This document shows positions 34,604 to 44,476 of a stretch of 64,000 bases of DNA, in pieces. The translations under genes and the position numbers were made by a program. This DNA comes from an uncultured Opitutaceae bacterium (lineage in GTDB: Bacteria > Verrucomicrobiota > Verrucomicrobiia > Opitutales > Opitutaceae), in contig CALAOT010000072.1 in assembly GCA_937889545.1 (NCBI GenBank), positions 62,001 to 126,000 of the forward strand, written 5' to 3'. Under the pieces are notes generated by a model. That model was not told the origin of the DNA and made no database searches. It worked only from the letters and a program-made list of their open reading frames with translations. Position 1 is the stretch's first letter, and the number at the start of each line of letters is the position of its first letter.

Positions 34604-34982
34604 ATCAGGCGCCGGGGTGACCGACTCTGGTCGCGAGGGGATTCCAAGGGAATACGCGGACGCGATTGCGCGCGAGGTTCCCGGAGGCGGGAGGCCCAAT
34701 GGCACCTGGTCTGGCCCTGGTTCGATTCATCTCCATTCCCGGCCGGGCCCCCGCCGCCCCCCGGGTTGGGCCCGTCCGCCAAACTGCGGAGTGCACAGGC
34801 GGCCCTCAGCGGGCCGGCGTATCCGCACAGGCAAGACGCCTTGGCCTCCGCCTGCAGCGCTCCCGCGCCAAACCCCGATATGTCCGGGCAGGCATCCATC
34901 GGGGCCCGCGATCTCCACAGGTCCGCGACAGGGCGGAATAGGGCGAGTCGCCTCGAGCGCCCATAGGCAATTGCTGGCCAAT
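34604..34982. other. Intergenic stretch, nothing recognised
   Basis: The 379 bp between the TPR protein and tRNA-Gln are GC-rich and hold no protein-like frame, no clear terminator and no other RNA that I can identify. Confidence 0.5.
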
Positions 34983-35056
34983 TGGCTGCCCGGCCTGGAT
35001 TCGAACCAGGACTAGGTGAGTCAAAGTCACCTGTGCTACCTTTACACCACCAGGCA
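34983..35056 (-). tRNA. tRNA-Gln (anticodon UUG)
   Basis: Minus-strand cloverleaf: acceptor TGCCTGG/CCGGGCA, D stem GTGT/GCAC, anticodon stem GGTGA/TCACC with loop CTTTGAC giving anticodon TTG, T stem CCTGG/CCAGG with loop TTCGAAT. Discriminator G and an encoded CCA complete 74 bases. It is divergent from pyrH. Confidence 0.96.
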
Positions 35057-35170
35057 AGAAATCGAGCGGAAGAACGTGCTGCCCAGAGCCTAATCCGGTC
35101 AAGGGCGGAATCGAGCCCCTTCGCACTGGGGAGTTGACGCCTCATTTGCCAAACCGTTTCATTCGTGTCC

Positions 35171-35911
35171 ATGCATGCAACCCTACCCGTGGACCCCCGG
35201 GTGAAGTACAAGCGCATAATCCTCAAGCTCTCGGGCGAGCTCCTGCGCGGCGAAAAGTCGGGGGATCCCATCGACGAGGAGGCCCTCGAGCGCACCTGCA
35301 AACAGATCAAGGAGATCCACGAGCTCGGCGTCCAGATATGCGTCGTGATCGGGGGCGGGAACATCTTCCGCGGGCTCACGGGCGAGAGGCGGGGCGTCGA
35401 CCGGACGACCGGCGACTACATGGGCATGCTCGCGACCGTCATCAACGGTATGGCGATCATGGACCGCCTCGAGAAGCTGGGCGTCATGACCCGCGTCCAG
35501 AGCGCGATCCCCATGAACCAGATCGCCGAGCCGTTCATCCTGCGCCGCGCCATACGGCACCTGGAGAAGGGCCGCGTGGTCATCTTCGTGGCGGGCACCG
35601 GCAACCCGTACTTCTCGACCGACACGACCGCGGCCCTCCGCGCCTCCGAGATGCACGCCGACATCATCGTGAAGGCGACCAAGGTCGACGGGGTCTACGA
35701 CAAGGACCCGAAGAAGCACGCCGACGCCGTCAAGTACGACGAGATCAGCTTCATCGACGCCCTGAAGCAGCGCCTCAAGATCATGGATTCCACGGCCTTC
35801 TCGCTGTGCCTCGACAACCATGTCCCGATCCTCGTGCTGGACCTGCACGAGGAGCACGCGATCCTGCGCGGCGTGACCGGCAAGAAGGTCGGCACCCTGG
35901 TCCACGGCTGA
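35171..35911 (+). CDS. pyrH: UMP kinase
   Basis: Phosphorylates UMP to UDP in pyrimidine metabolism. The 246-residue protein of the amino-acid-kinase fold shows [59 protein letters not shown] and [16 protein letters not shown], all canonical PyrH motifs. ATG 35171 is preferred over the adjacent GTG 35165. The order pyrH-frr is conserved in many bacteria. The usual rpsB and tsf neighbours are not here. Confidence 0.97.
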   Translation: MHATLPVDPRVKYKRIILKLSGELLRGEKSGDPIDEEALERTCKQIKEIHELGVQICVVIGGGNIFRGLTGERRGVDRTTGDYMGMLATVINGMAIMDRLEKLGVMTRVQSAIPMNQIAEPFILRRAIRHLEKGRVVIFVAGTGNPYFSTDTTAALRASEMHADIIVKATKVDGVYDKDPKKHADAVKYDEISFIDALKQRLKIMDSTAFSLCLDNHVPILVLDLHEEHAILRGVTGKKVGTLVHG

Positions 35912-35939
35912 CATCTCCACCCAAGAACCCCCCGCTCCC

Positions 35940-36485
35940 ATGTCCCATCCCCTCCTCGCCGAAGCCAACGCCAAGATGAAAAAGGTGCTGGACCACACGC
36001 TCCACGAATTCGCGTCGATCCACACCGGCAAGGCCACCCCCTCGATGGTCGATGGCGTGATGGTCGAGGCCTACGGCTCCCAGATGCGCCTCAAGGAATG
36101 CGCCGCGATCACGACCCCCGACGCCCGCCTCATCCAGATCCAGCCCTGGGACGTCACCCTCGTGAAGGCGGTCGAGAAGGCGATCCAGGTGGCGAACCTC
36201 GGCTTCAACCCGATCGTCGACGGCAAGCTGATCCGCGTCCCGCTGCCGGAGATGAGCCGCGAGCGCCGCGTGGAATTCGTCAAGACCGCCTCGCGCCTCG
36301 CCGAGGAGGGCCGCGTCCATATCCGCAACGTCCGGCACGACATCCTCGAGGCCGTGAAGAAGGCGAAGTTCCCCGAGGACGAGACAAAGCGCCTCGAGAA
36401 GGACGTGCAGGCCGCCACGGACAAGGCGATCAAGGACATCAACGACCACCTCGCCGCCAAGGAGAAGGAGCTTCTCGCGGTGTGA
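35940..36485 (+). CDS. frr: Ribosome recycling factor
   Basis: Splits post-termination ribosomes together with EF-G. The 181-residue protein has the two-domain RRF pattern: KMKKVLDHTLHEFASIHTGK, PWDVTLVKAVEKAIQVANLG, RVPLPEMSRERRVEFVK and the C-terminal long helix ending AAKEKELLAV. It begins 28 bp after pyrH, and its stop overlaps a possible GTG start of proB. Confidence 0.97.
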   Translation: MSHPLLAEANAKMKKVLDHTLHEFASIHTGKATPSMVDGVMVEAYGSQMRLKECAAITTPDARLIQIQPWDVTLVKAVEKAIQVANLGFNPIVDGKLIRVPLPEMSRERRVEFVKTASRLAEEGRVHIRNVRHDILEAVKKAKFPEDETKRLEKDVQAATDKAIKDINDHLAAKEKELLAV

Positions 36486-36496
36486 GCGGCGGCGGC

Positions 36497-37603
36497 ATGC
36501 TGACGCCCCGCAGACGGCCGAAACGGGTCATCGTCAAGCTGGGCACCGGCGTGCTCACGTCCGGCGCGGGCCGGCTCGACACGGTGAGGATCGCCGGTGT
36601 GTGCGCCCAGATCGCGGCGGTCAGATCGTCGGGCACCGAGGTCATCGTCGTCTCGTCGGGGGCCGTCGGCCTCGGGATGGGACGGCTGGCCCTGGCTCGC
36701 CGGCCCCACGAGACCGCGAAGAAGCAGGCCCTTGCGGCGGTCGGGCAGAGCCTCCTCATGGAGACCTGGCAGGCGGGATTTGCCCCCCACGGGATCACGG
36801 TTGCCCAGGTGCTCCTCACCCACGAGGACCTGCGCGCCCGCGATCGCTACCTCGGGGTCAAGGAGACCCTGGCGCAGCTGATCGGATACGGGGCCGTGCC
36901 CGTGATCAACGAGAACGACGCCGTGAGCGCCGCGGAGATCAAGTTTGGGGACAACGACACGCTCTCCGCCATGGTCGCAAGCCTCGTGGGCGCGCAGTTC
37001 CTCCTAATCCTGTCCACGGCGCCGGGGCTCGTTGACATGAGGGGCACGGGCCGCGTCGTGCCCGTCGTCGAGAGGATCACGCCCGAGATCGAGGCCATGG
37101 CGGGCGGGACGACGAGCGAGACGGCGGTGGGCGGGATGGTGAGCAAGGTTTCCGCCGCCAAGCTCGCGACAAAGTCCGGCTGCGGCGTGTTCGTCGCGAA
37201 CGGAGCCGAGCCCGACATCATCCCGCGCCTCCTGTCAGGGTCCGGCCCGGGAACGTTCTTTGTCCCGAGCGGCCTCCCGCTCGAGGCCCGGAAGCGCTGG
37301 CTCGCATATTTCCAGAGGCCCTCCGGCACGATCAGGATAAACGCCTGCGCCGTGCCTGTCCTCAGGGAGCAGGGCCGCAGCCTCCTCGCCGTGGGCGTCA
37401 CCGGGTCGACGGGCGAGTTCGCCGAGGGCGACGTGGTCGACATCGCCGGGCCCGACGGCACGGTCATTGCGCGCGGCAAGGCGGCGTTCGGATCGAAGGA
37501 GATCCCGGCCCTCGCAGGAAAGAAGGGCGACCAGGTCCGGGCGCTCCACCCCTCCAGGCGGAGAATCGAGGTCGTTCACCGCAACGACCTCGCCCTGCTT
37601 TGA
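36497..37603 (+). CDS. proB: Glutamate 5-kinase
   Basis: First step of proline synthesis, phosphorylating glutamate. The 368-residue protein has an N-terminal amino-acid-kinase domain (RVIVKLGTGVLTSG, VIVVSSGAVGLGM, VINENDAVSAAEIKFGDND, TSETAVGGMVSKVSAAKLAT) and a C-terminal PUA domain (residues about 275-360, with GEFAEGDVVDIAGPDG). ATG 36497 is used. GTG 36482, overlapping the frr stop, would add five residues. The MFS gene begins on its stop codon. Confidence 0.95.
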   Translation: MLTPRRRPKRVIVKLGTGVLTSGAGRLDTVRIAGVCAQIAAVRSSGTEVIVVSSGAVGLGMGRLALARRPHETAKKQALAAVGQSLLMETWQAGFAPHGITVAQVLLTHEDLRARDRYLGVKETLAQLIGYGAVPVINENDAVSAAEIKFGDNDTLSAMVASLVGAQFLLILSTAPGLVDMRGTGRVVPVVERITPEIEAMAGGTTSETAVGGMVSKVSAAKLATKSGCGVFVANGAEPDIIPRLLSGSGPGTFFVPSGLPLEARKRWLAYFQRPSGTIRINACAVPVLREQGRSLLAVGVTGSTGEFAEGDVVDIAGPDGTVIARGKAAFGSKEIPALAGKKGDQVRALHPSRRRIEVVHRNDLALL

Positions 37604-38844
37604 GCGCCCTCGCCCAGCTCCGGGGGATGACGGGCCCCCAGTGGAGGGCCTTCATCGCGGCCTACCTCGGATGGACGCTCGACGCGTTCGACTACTTCCT
37701 GCTCGTCATGGTCGTGCGCCATGTCGCCGCCGACTTCCGCACCGGGATTGCGTCGGTTTCCTACGCGCTCTTCCTCACGCTCGCGATGAGGCCCGTCGGC
37801 GCGCTGCTCTTCGGGCTACTTGCGGACCGTTTCGGGCGCCGGCCGGCGCTCATGTCGAGCATCCTCCTCTACGCCGTTGTCGAGCTGCTTTCGGCCTGCG
37901 CGCCGTCGCTCGGCGTGTTCCTCGCGCTGCGGGCGGTCTTCGGGATCGGGATGGGCGGAGTGTGGGGCGTCGGCGCCTCCCTGGCCATGGAATCGGTCCC
38001 GACGAAGACCCGGGGCATCCTTTCGGGCATCCTCCAGGAGGGCTACCCCGCCGGCTACCTGCTCGCGGCGCTCACCTACGGCCTCGTGTATCCCCATTTT
38101 GGCTGGCGGGGCATGTTCGTCGTGGGGTCGCTGCCCGCGTTTCTCGTCCTTTTCATCCGGATCGGGGTCAATGAGTCGCCCGCCTGGCTCGAGGACCGCG
38201 CGAGGCGGAAATCCGGCGCCGGCCGGGCCGGCGGCGGCCTGTGGCCCACGCTGCGCGCGCGCTGGCCGCTCTTCCTCTACATGGTCGTGCTGATGGCCGC
38301 GTTCAACGCCTTCAGCCACGGGACCCAGGACCTGTACCCCAGCGCATTCCTGGAAAAGCAGCGGGGCCTTCCCCTGAGCACCGTCACCAGGATCGCGGTC
38401 CTCTACAATCTCGGCGCCATAACGGGCGGCATGCTCTTCGGCGCGATCTCACAGACGATCGGCCGGCGAAGGGCCATCGCGGCCAGCGCGCTCCTCGCCA
38501 TCCCCATGATTCCGCTCTGGATCGGCGCGGGCTCGGTCGCCGGGCTCGCCGCCGGCGCGTTCCTCATGCAATTCGCCGTCCAGGGCGCCTGGGGGGTCGT
38601 GCCGGCCCACCTGAGCGAGCTTTCTCCCTCCGCCGTGCGCGGGACCTTCCCGGGCCTCGCCTACCAGCTGGGCAACCTCGCAGCCGCCTTCGTCGGCCCG
38701 CTCCAGGCCATCGTCGCCGAACGGCGCGGAGGCGACTATTCGTTCTCGCTCGGATGGGTTGTCGGCATCGGGGCCGTCTTACTCGCCGCCGTCGCCCTGA
38801 TGGGGCCCGAGGCGCGGGACGCCGACCTCGCGCCTATGCTATAG
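37600..38844 (+). CDS. Major facilitator superfamily transporter (sialate/lactate-type)
   Basis: A 414-residue secondary transporter with 12 predicted helices. Motifs include WTLDAFDYFLLVMVV in helix 1, the loop 2-3 signature GLLADRFGRRPAL, and RTRGxLSG-like KTRGILSGILQEGYPAGYLLA after helix 5. This pattern is closest to the sialate:H+ and lactate:H+ symporter group from memory, so an organic acid is a fair guess. The TTG start overlaps the proB stop (TTGA), implying coupling. Confidence 0.82.
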   Translation: MSALAQLRGMTGPQWRAFIAAYLGWTLDAFDYFLLVMVVRHVAADFRTGIASVSYALFLTLAMRPVGALLFGLLADRFGRRPALMSSILLYAVVELLSACAPSLGVFLALRAVFGIGMGGVWGVGASLAMESVPTKTRGILSGILQEGYPAGYLLAALTYGLVYPHFGWRGMFVVGSLPAFLVLFIRIGVNESPAWLEDRARRKSGAGRAGGGLWPTLRARWPLFLYMVVLMAAFNAFSHGTQDLYPSAFLEKQRGLPLSTVTRIAVLYNLGAITGGMLFGAISQTIGRRRAIAASALLAIPMIPLWIGAGSVAGLAAGAFLMQFAVQGAWGVVPAHLSELSPSAVRGTFPGLAYQLGNLAAAFVGPLQAIVAERRGGDYSFSLGWVVGIGAVLLAAVALMGPEARDADLAPML

Positions 38845-38862
38845 CTTCCATCCGACCCGCGC

Positions 38863-40872
38863 ATGGATTTCATCCTGGAAGACCACCCCGCGCCCGACTC
38901 CCTCCCGCGGATCGACTTCAGGGCGCATCTCAATGACGAGCAGTACGCGGCCGTGACGGCCGAGGCGGGACCCCTCCTGGTCCTGGCCGGCGCAGGCTCC
39001 GGAAAGACGCGCACCCTCACCTACCGCGTGGCTTGGCTTCTCTCGCGGGGGGTCCGCGCGGGCGAGATCCTGCTGCTCACGTTCACGAACAAGGCCGCGA
39101 AGCAGATGCTCCACCGCGTTCAGGAGCTGACCGGAATCGAGCCGCAGCGGTTCTGGGGCGGGACATTCCACTCGATCGGCAACCGGGCGCTAAGGATATA
39201 CGGCGAGGCGATCGGGCTCGCGCCGGCATTCACGATCCTGGACGCCGAGGAGGCGGAGCGCCTGCTCAAGCAGGTCGTCGAGTCGCAGGACAAGGCCTTC
39301 TTCAAGGACAAGACGCACCCCAGGGCGGGCCCCCTCTTCGGCATCATATCGCTCGCGCGCAACATCCAGCTCGGCCCCGAGGCGACCGTGGAGAAATACT
39401 TCCCGCACTATTCGGACATCCGCGACCGGATCCCGGGATTTGCGAAGGCGTACGAGGCGAGGAAGCGCGAACAGAAAGTCTGCGACTACGACGACCTGCT
39501 CGAATACTGGCTCGCGCTTCTAAGGCAGGCCCCCGAGGTGGCGGCGTATTTTTCTCACAGGTTTCGACACGTCCTCGTGGACGAATACCAGGACACGAAC
39601 ACGCTCCAGGCCCAGATCGTCGACACCATCGGCTCGCACCACCGGATCATGGCCGTGGGCGACGACGCGCAGTGCATCTACTCGTGGCGCGGCGCGAACT
39701 TCGAGAACATCATGACGTTCCCCGACCGCCATCCGGGGACCGCGATCCACCGGATCGAGACGAACTACCGGTCGACCCCCGAGATCCTCAACCTGGCGAA
39801 CGGGGTCCTCCTCGCCCAGCCCAAGGGGAGGCATTTCGACAAGGAGCTCAGGGCCTCGCGCGGCCACATGGAGAAGCCGTATGTCGTCCAGACGATGGAC
39901 GACCGCGAGCAGGCCGAATTCATCGTCAAGCGCGTGCGGGCGCTTCACGAGGACGAGGGAACGGCCCTGAGCAGCATCGCCGTCCTCTACCGCTCGCATT
40001 TCATCGCGGTGGAGACCCAGATCGCGCTCGCGCGCGCCGGCATCCCCTACCACATCACGAGCGGCGTGAAGTTCTTCGAGCGGCAGCACATACGCGACCT
40101 GGTCGCCCTGCTGCGGTTCGTCTACAATCCGGCGGACGGCCAGGCCTGGGAGCGGATCGCCGTCCTGCTGCCGAAGGTGGGCGAGAAGGGCGCGCAGAAG
40201 ATCCACGCGGCGGCCCTCGCCCGCGCCCGCGAATCCCAGAGGAATATCCTGGATGTCCTCGATGCCGAGGAGGTCCGCGCCAAGGTCGCCAAGGACGCGC
40301 GGGAGGAATGGGACAAGCTCGTCGTGTCGCTTAGGCAGGTGTCGGATTCGATGCAGGCCGGGACGCCGGCCGACGCCGTCGAGACGGCCATCGAAGGCTG
40401 GTACGGCGACTACCTGAAGGGCGCGTTCGCCGACTACTCGGACCGGCTGGAGGAGCTGACGGCGCTCGTCGGGTTCGCGCAGCGCTTCGAGGAGACCCAG
40501 GATTTCCTGGCGCAGATCCTCCTGCTCAACAGCGAGACCAGCGACCGCCACGTCGATCCCGATTCCGACGCCATAAAGCTGACCACCGTCCACCAGGCGA
40601 AGGGGCTCGAGTACGACGTCGTCTTCGTGATCGGGCTCGCGGACGGGCAGTTCCCGGGTCGCCGCTCCATCGAGGCGGGCGACGTGGAGGAGGAGAGGCG
40701 GCTCTTCTACGTGGCCGTCACCCGCGCCCGGAACGAGCTTTACCTCAGCTACCCCAAGATCGCCTCGAGGCCCGGGCCCGGCGGCCTGATGCTCACCCCG
40801 AGCAGGTTCCTGCTCGAGATCTCCCCCGACCTCTACCAGGAGCTCAAGATCCGCCGGGTGAACCCATGGTAG
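38863..40872 (+). CDS. UvrD/PcrA/Rep-type DNA helicase
   Basis: Superfamily 1A 3'-5' DNA helicase for repair and replication restart, 669 residues. Motifs: HLNDEQYAAV (Q motif), LAGAGSGKTRTL at 41-52, LLLTFTNKAAKQML, VDEYQDTNTLQAQ (Walker B), VGDDAQCIYSWRGA, ETNYRSTPEIL, LTTVHQAKGLEYDVVF and EERRLFYVAVTRAR. The order of SF1A motifs is complete. It starts 18 bp after the MFS gene and is followed by a strong hairpin. Confidence 0.95.
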   Translation: MDFILEDHPAPDSLPRIDFRAHLNDEQYAAVTAEAGPLLVLAGAGSGKTRTLTYRVAWLLSRGVRAGEILLLTFTNKAAKQMLHRVQELTGIEPQRFWGGTFHSIGNRALRIYGEAIGLAPAFTILDAEEAERLLKQVVESQDKAFFKDKTHPRAGPLFGIISLARNIQLGPEATVEKYFPHYSDIRDRIPGFAKAYEARKREQKVCDYDDLLEYWLALLRQAPEVAAYFSHRFRHVLVDEYQDTNTLQAQIVDTIGSHHRIMAVGDDAQCIYSWRGANFENIMTFPDRHPGTAIHRIETNYRSTPEILNLANGVLLAQPKGRHFDKELRASRGHMEKPYVVQTMDDREQAEFIVKRVRALHEDEGTALSSIAVLYRSHFIAVETQIALARAGIPYHITSGVKFFERQHIRDLVALLRFVYNPADGQAWERIAVLLPKVGEKGAQKIHAAALARARESQRNILDVLDAEEVRAKVAKDAREEWDKLVVSLRQVSDSMQAGTPADAVETAIEGWYGDYLKGAFADYSDRLEELTALVGFAQRFEETQDFLAQILLLNSETSDRHVDPDSDAIKLTTVHQAKGLEYDVVFVIGLADGQFPGRRSIEAGDVEEERRLFYVAVTRARNELYLSYPKIASRPGPGGLMLTPSRFLLEISPDLYQELKIRRVNPW

Positions 40873-40905
40873 CGCCCCGCAAAGCGGGGCGATTTGCCTC
40901 TTTCT
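40873..40905 (+). terminator. Rho-independent-like hairpin after uvrD
   Basis: CGCCCCGC-AAA-GCGGGGCG forms a perfect 8-bp GC stem immediately after the helicase stop codon. It is followed by ATTTGCCTCTTTCTGC, which is T-containing but not a pure T run. It likely ends the pyrH-frr-proB-MFS-helicase transcript before trxB. Confidence 0.7.
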
Positions 40906-40949
40906 GCTTCCCAAGCTTGGTATCCTGAGGCTCAACTCGGAGTTCCACC

Positions 40950-41897
40950 ATGTCCATCACCCCCGCAGAGAACGTCGTCATCATCGGCACCGGATGCGCG
41001 GGCCTCACGGCCGCCATCTACGCCGCCCGGGCCAACCTGAATCCCCTCATCCTCGAAGGGCCGCTGCCCGGCGGGCAGCTGACGACGACGAGCGAGGTCG
41101 AGAACTTCCCCGGCTTCCCCGGGGGCGTCGACGGGTTTCAGCTGATGGACAGCCTGCGCAAGCAGGCGGCGAAGTTTGGCGCCCGGTTCGAGCAGGCACT
41201 GGTGCAGTCGGTCGACTTCGCCTCGTCGCCGCGAGAGCTCGCCTGCGCCGAAAGGACGATTCTTGCCAAGACCGTGATCATTGCGACCGGCGCCTCTCCC
41301 AGGATGACGGGAATCCCCGGCGAGAGGGAGCTCTACGGCGGCAAGGGCGTCACGACCTGCGCCACCTGCGACGGCGCGTTCTACCGCAAGATGGAAGTGG
41401 CGGTGATCGGCGGCGGCGACAGCGCGGCCGAGGAGGCGCTCTTCCTCACCCGGTTTGCGAGCAAGGTCTACCTCGTCCACCGCCGCGACGCGCTGCGCGC
41501 GTCGAAGATCATGGCGGGCCGGGCGACGGCCCACCCTAAGGTCCAGATGGTCTGGGACAGCGTCCCCGTCGCCGTCACGGGCGTCCCCGAGGGCGCGGTC
41601 AGCGGGCTCAGGGTCCGAAACGTCAAGACGGGCGCGGACTCCGTCCTCCCGGTGAAGGGGATCTTCGTCGCGATTGGGCACGTTCCCAATTCGGCTCCTT
41701 TCTCCTCCGCGCTCGATGTCGACCAAAACGGCTACTTCGTGCCCGTTGCCGGCTCGCAGGTGAGGACGAAGGTCCCGGGCGTCTACGTGGCGGGCGACTG
41801 CGCGGACCACGTCTACCGCCAGGCCGTGACCGCCGCCGGAATGGGCTGCCAGGCCGCGATCGAGGCCGAGCGCTGGCTTGCCGAGCACGGCGGGTGA
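40950..41897 (+). CDS. trxB: Thioredoxin reductase
   Basis: NADPH-FAD flavoprotein that reduces thioredoxin, 315 residues. It has the FAD motif [14 protein letters not shown] near residue 9, [20 protein letters not shown], the redox pair CATC at 137-140, an NADPH motif [15 protein letters not shown] and [15 protein letters not shown] near the C terminus. The following peptidase gene overlaps its stop codon. Confidence 0.95.
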   Translation: MSITPAENVVIIGTGCAGLTAAIYAARANLNPLILEGPLPGGQLTTTSEVENFPGFPGGVDGFQLMDSLRKQAAKFGARFEQALVQSVDFASSPRELACAERTILAKTVIIATGASPRMTGIPGERELYGGKGVTTCATCDGAFYRKMEVAVIGGGDSAAEEALFLTRFASKVYLVHRRDALRASKIMAGRATAHPKVQMVWDSVPVAVTGVPEGAVSGLRVRNVKTGADSVLPVKGIFVAIGHVPNSAPFSSALDVDQNGYFVPVAGSQVRTKVPGVYVAGDCADHVYRQAVTAAGMGCQAAIEAERWLAEHGG

Positions 41898-42388
41898 GCG
41901 ACCTGGGCATACCGGCGGACTACGGGGCGAGGCGTGGCATGCCGCTCCTCGGCGAGGCCCCCGAGCTCGTCTCGATCGGGGCCAGTCCCGAGGGCCGGGA
42001 AATCCGGCTTTCGCCGCCCGCGGCGGCGGCGTGGGCCCGGATGCGGGACGCCGCCGGCGACGCGGGGATCAGGCTTGTCGCGATCTCAGGCTTCCGGACC
42101 ATCGAGCGCCAGGCGGAGATCATCCGGGGCAAGCTCGCTGCGGGCGACACGATCGACGCGGTCCTTCGCACGGTCGCCGCGCCCGGCTACAGCGAGCACC
42201 ACACGGGGCGCGCGATCGACGTGGGCGTCCCGGGCGAGCCTCCCCTCACCGAGGATTTCGAGCGGACGCCGGCGTTCCCGTGGCTCCAGGCGCACGCCGG
42301 GCGGTACGGATTCCGCCTCTCCTATCCCCGCGGCAACGCACACGGGATGGCCTATGAGCCGTGGCACTGGTGCCACCGGGCCGGCTAG
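41894..42388 (+). CDS. VanY-type D-alanyl-D-alanine carboxypeptidase (M15)
   Basis: A 164-residue zinc peptidase of the M15B/VanY family, trimming D-Ala from peptidoglycan stem peptides. The signature [12 protein letters not shown] (His and Asp zinc ligands) and the C-terminal EPWHWC (Glu base and His ligand) are present, as is [16 protein letters not shown]. No signal peptide is seen from the GTG 41894 start, which overlaps trxB by 4 bp, so location is uncertain. An upstream export signal is not possible in this frame. Confidence 0.87.
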   Translation: MSDLGIPADYGARRGMPLLGEAPELVSIGASPEGREIRLSPPAAAAWARMRDAAGDAGIRLVAISGFRTIERQAEIIRGKLAAGDTIDAVLRTVAAPGYSEHHTGRAIDVGVPGEPPLTEDFERTPAFPWLQAHAGRYGFRLSYPRGNAHGMAYEPWHWCHRAG

Positions 42389-42536
42389 CTCGGATGGGGG
42401 AGGCCCGCGGGGGACGGTTATCCGCGCGCGGCGCCGCGCATCCCCGGGATTCTATCCAAAGGTCAGCCCGCCGGAAAGGCCGGCTCCAGGGAATGGTCCG
42501 GGCCTCCCGCCCTCGCGGGCGAATTGCGCCGAACCC

Positions 42537-42986
42537 TCACGGCCCGAACAAAGACTGGTTCCCTGAGAACGGGGCCAGCCTCGATCCGGGAAACATCGCC
42601 GAAAACACCTTCACCGCCCTTTGCGCCACGAGGCCGGCCTCGGGATTCTGAATGTCCCCGGCGATGGTCACGGCGACCGTCCGGTATGGCTGGTTGAAAA
42701 GGACATTCACGAACACGCCGGGCGAGGCCGATGATTTCAGGCTGACGATGTAGGTGACGTCGTTGCTGACCTTCCCCTTGAGCCTCGTCTGGCTGAGGAC
42801 CTTCAGCCGGGCGCTTGCCGCCAGCTCGTTCGCAAACGCCGTCGCAAGATCGGGATCAGCGCCGACGGACGCTGTCTTCGGCAGAACGCAGCGGTAGTTG
42901 ATGTCCGTCGGGGGCGTTGCGCATCCGCAAAGACAGACGGCCAACAGCAGAACTACCGGCAGGGTGTTTGTGGCTCTTGTCATCAT
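42537..42986 (-). CDS. Small putative lipoprotein
   Basis: A 149-residue protein with a signal peptide and lipobox (LLLAVCLCGC, lipidated Cys near residue 22). The mature part has alternating beta-like segments such as KGKVSNDVTYIVSLKSS and VAVTIAGDIQNPEAGLVAQ, without a known motif. Its level of constraint cannot be judged. It converges with the VanY-type gene. Confidence 0.6.
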   Translation of the reverse strand: MMTRATNTLPVVLLLAVCLCGCATPPTDINYRCVLPKTASVGADPDLATAFANELAASARLKVLSQTRLKGKVSNDVTYIVSLKSSASPGVFVNVLFNQPYRTVAVTIAGDIQNPEAGLVAQRAVKVFSAMFPGSRLAPFSGNQSLFGP

Positions 42987-43132
42987 GGGTTCGGAATGGC
43001 CGGTAACTCATGGTCTTTGCCGACCGTTGCAACGCCAGAGTGGCAGCCGCCTTGAAATCGATGCCACGTGGAAACCAGCCCGATTTCATTCCCGTCCCAT
43101 ATCTTGGCAAAAGCGAAAGCAAACGCCTCATT

Positions 43133-43158
43133 TTGAAGAATGTATATGTTTGTATAAT
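43133..43158 (+). promoter_or_regulatory. Possible promoter of the fur-suf operon
   Basis: In an A/T-rich patch, TTGAAG at 43133-43138 and a perfect TATAAT at 43153-43158 lie upstream of fur. The spacer is only 14 bp, shorter than usual, so the -35 assignment is weak. The -10 hexamer itself is convincing. Confidence 0.4.
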
Positions 43159-43178
43159 AATGTTTTATTAATTCTATT

Positions 43179-43197
43179 TAGAATGATTCTCATTCCT
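43179..43197. promoter_or_regulatory. Fur box
   Basis: TAGAATGATTCTCATTCCT contains GAATGA-ttc-TCATTC, a near-perfect match to the Fur consensus (GATAATGATAATCATTATC), 50 bp upstream of the fur-family gene and downstream of the TATAAT. Iron-responsive autoregulation of fur and read-through into suf is inferred. Confidence 0.75.
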
Positions 43198-43248
43198 TAT
43201 TGAAACCCGGTACTATTCCAATTAACTGTTTGGAAGCACACTCAACCT

Positions 43249-43677
43249 ATGGTCTCAAACACGGATCTCTCAGACGCCCTAGCCCAACGCCTTTCCGACA
43301 GCGGCCTGCGCTCCACCCCGCAGCGCGAGGTGATCTACAACGTGCTCCTCACGAAGCGCGACCACCCCACGGCGGAGGACGTGTTTGCGCGGGTGAAGCC
43401 GGAGATGCCGATGATCTCGATAGCGACCGTCTACAACTGCCTGGAAACGCTCGTGCAGTGCAACCTCGTGCGCGCGGTCAATTTCGAGCGGGGGCCGACC
43501 CGGTACTGCCCGAACCTCCATCCGCACGCCCACTTTCACGACGAGCAGACCGGCGCCACGCACGACATCGACCTGCCCGACAGCCTGCTCGGCCAGGTGA
43601 AGTCCATCCTTCCGCCCAATTTTGACGCCTCCTCGGTAGAGATCATCTTCCGCGGGAAGGCCCGCCCCGCGGCCTGA
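43249..43677 (+). CDS. Fur-family iron-responsive repressor
   Basis: A 142-residue metalloregulator. The winged helix spans LSDSGLRSTPQREVIYNVLL to ISIATVYNCLETLVQCNLV. The metal-site HPHAHFHDEQTG follows the hinge. The C-terminal part ends before any CxxC zinc motif, so it may lack the structural zinc site of classic Fur and could be a Fur, PerR or Irr-like member. Position directly before sufC and behind a Fur box points to control of Fe-S cluster assembly. Confidence 0.88.
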   Translation: MVSNTDLSDALAQRLSDSGLRSTPQREVIYNVLLTKRDHPTAEDVFARVKPEMPMISIATVYNCLETLVQCNLVRAVNFERGPTRYCPNLHPHAHFHDEQTGATHDIDLPDSLLGQVKSILPPNFDASSVEIIFRGKARPAA

Positions 43678-43704
43678 GGCCCGTACGACGCCTTTCCCAC
43701 GCTC

Positions 43705-44460
43705 ATGTCCTCCCTCGAAATCAAGAACCTTCACGTCTCCACCGGGGACAAGGAAATCGTCAAGGGTGTCACCCTCGCGATCAACACGGGCGAGATCCAC
43801 GCCGTCATGGGGCCGAACGGCGCCGGGAAGTCCACGATGGCCAAGGCGATCGCCGGCCACCCCGACTACACGATCACCCAGGGCGACGTCCTCCTTGACG
43901 GCAAGTCGATCCTCGAGATGGAATCCGACGAGCGCGCCCGCGCGGGGATCTTCCTCGCGTTCCAGTACCCGAGCGAGATCCCCGGGGTCAGCATCGCCAA
44001 CTTCCTGCGCGCGGCGATCCAGGCCCGGATGTCCGAGGGCGAGGAGATCGACGCCTCCGGATTCTACAAGCGGCTCTACCAGAAGATGGACCTGCTCAAG
44101 ATTGAGCGTACCTTCACCTCGCGGGCGGTGAACGAGGGGTTCTCGGGGGGCGAAAAGAAGCGCACGGAGATCCTGCAGATGGCGATGCTCGAGCCGCGGT
44201 TCGCCCTCATGGACGAGACGGATTCCGGCCTCGACATCGACGCCCTGCGCGTCGTCGCCGACGGCGTGAACAGCCTGCGCGGGCCGAGCCTCGGCATCCT
44301 GCTCATCACCCACTACCAGCGCCTCCTGGGCTACATCGTGCCCGACTTCGTGCACGTCATGATCGACGGCTGCATCGTCAAGAGCGGGGACAAGACCCTC
44401 GCGCTCGAGCTCGAGTCCAGGGGCTACGACTGGGTCAAGAAAGAGTTCGCAAACGCCTGA
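43705..44460 (+). CDS. sufC: Fe-S assembly ATPase SufC
   Basis: ABC-type ATPase of the SufBCD scaffold, 251 residues: [18 protein letters not shown], Walker [11 protein letters not shown] near residues 35-44, the SufC-specific [14 protein letters not shown], signature [29 protein letters not shown] and [11 protein letters not shown]. All are diagnostic of SufC rather than a transporter ATPase. It is followed 16 bp later by sufB. Confidence 0.97.
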   Translation: MSSLEIKNLHVSTGDKEIVKGVTLAINTGEIHAVMGPNGAGKSTMAKAIAGHPDYTITQGDVLLDGKSILEMESDERARAGIFLAFQYPSEIPGVSIANFLRAAIQARMSEGEEIDASGFYKRLYQKMDLLKIERTFTSRAVNEGFSGGEKKRTEILQMAMLEPRFALMDETDSGLDIDALRVVADGVNSLRGPSLGILLITHYQRLLGYIVPDFVHVMIDGCIVKSGDKTLALELESRGYDWVKKEFANA

Positions 44461-44476
44461 ACCGGAGGATCCCGCC

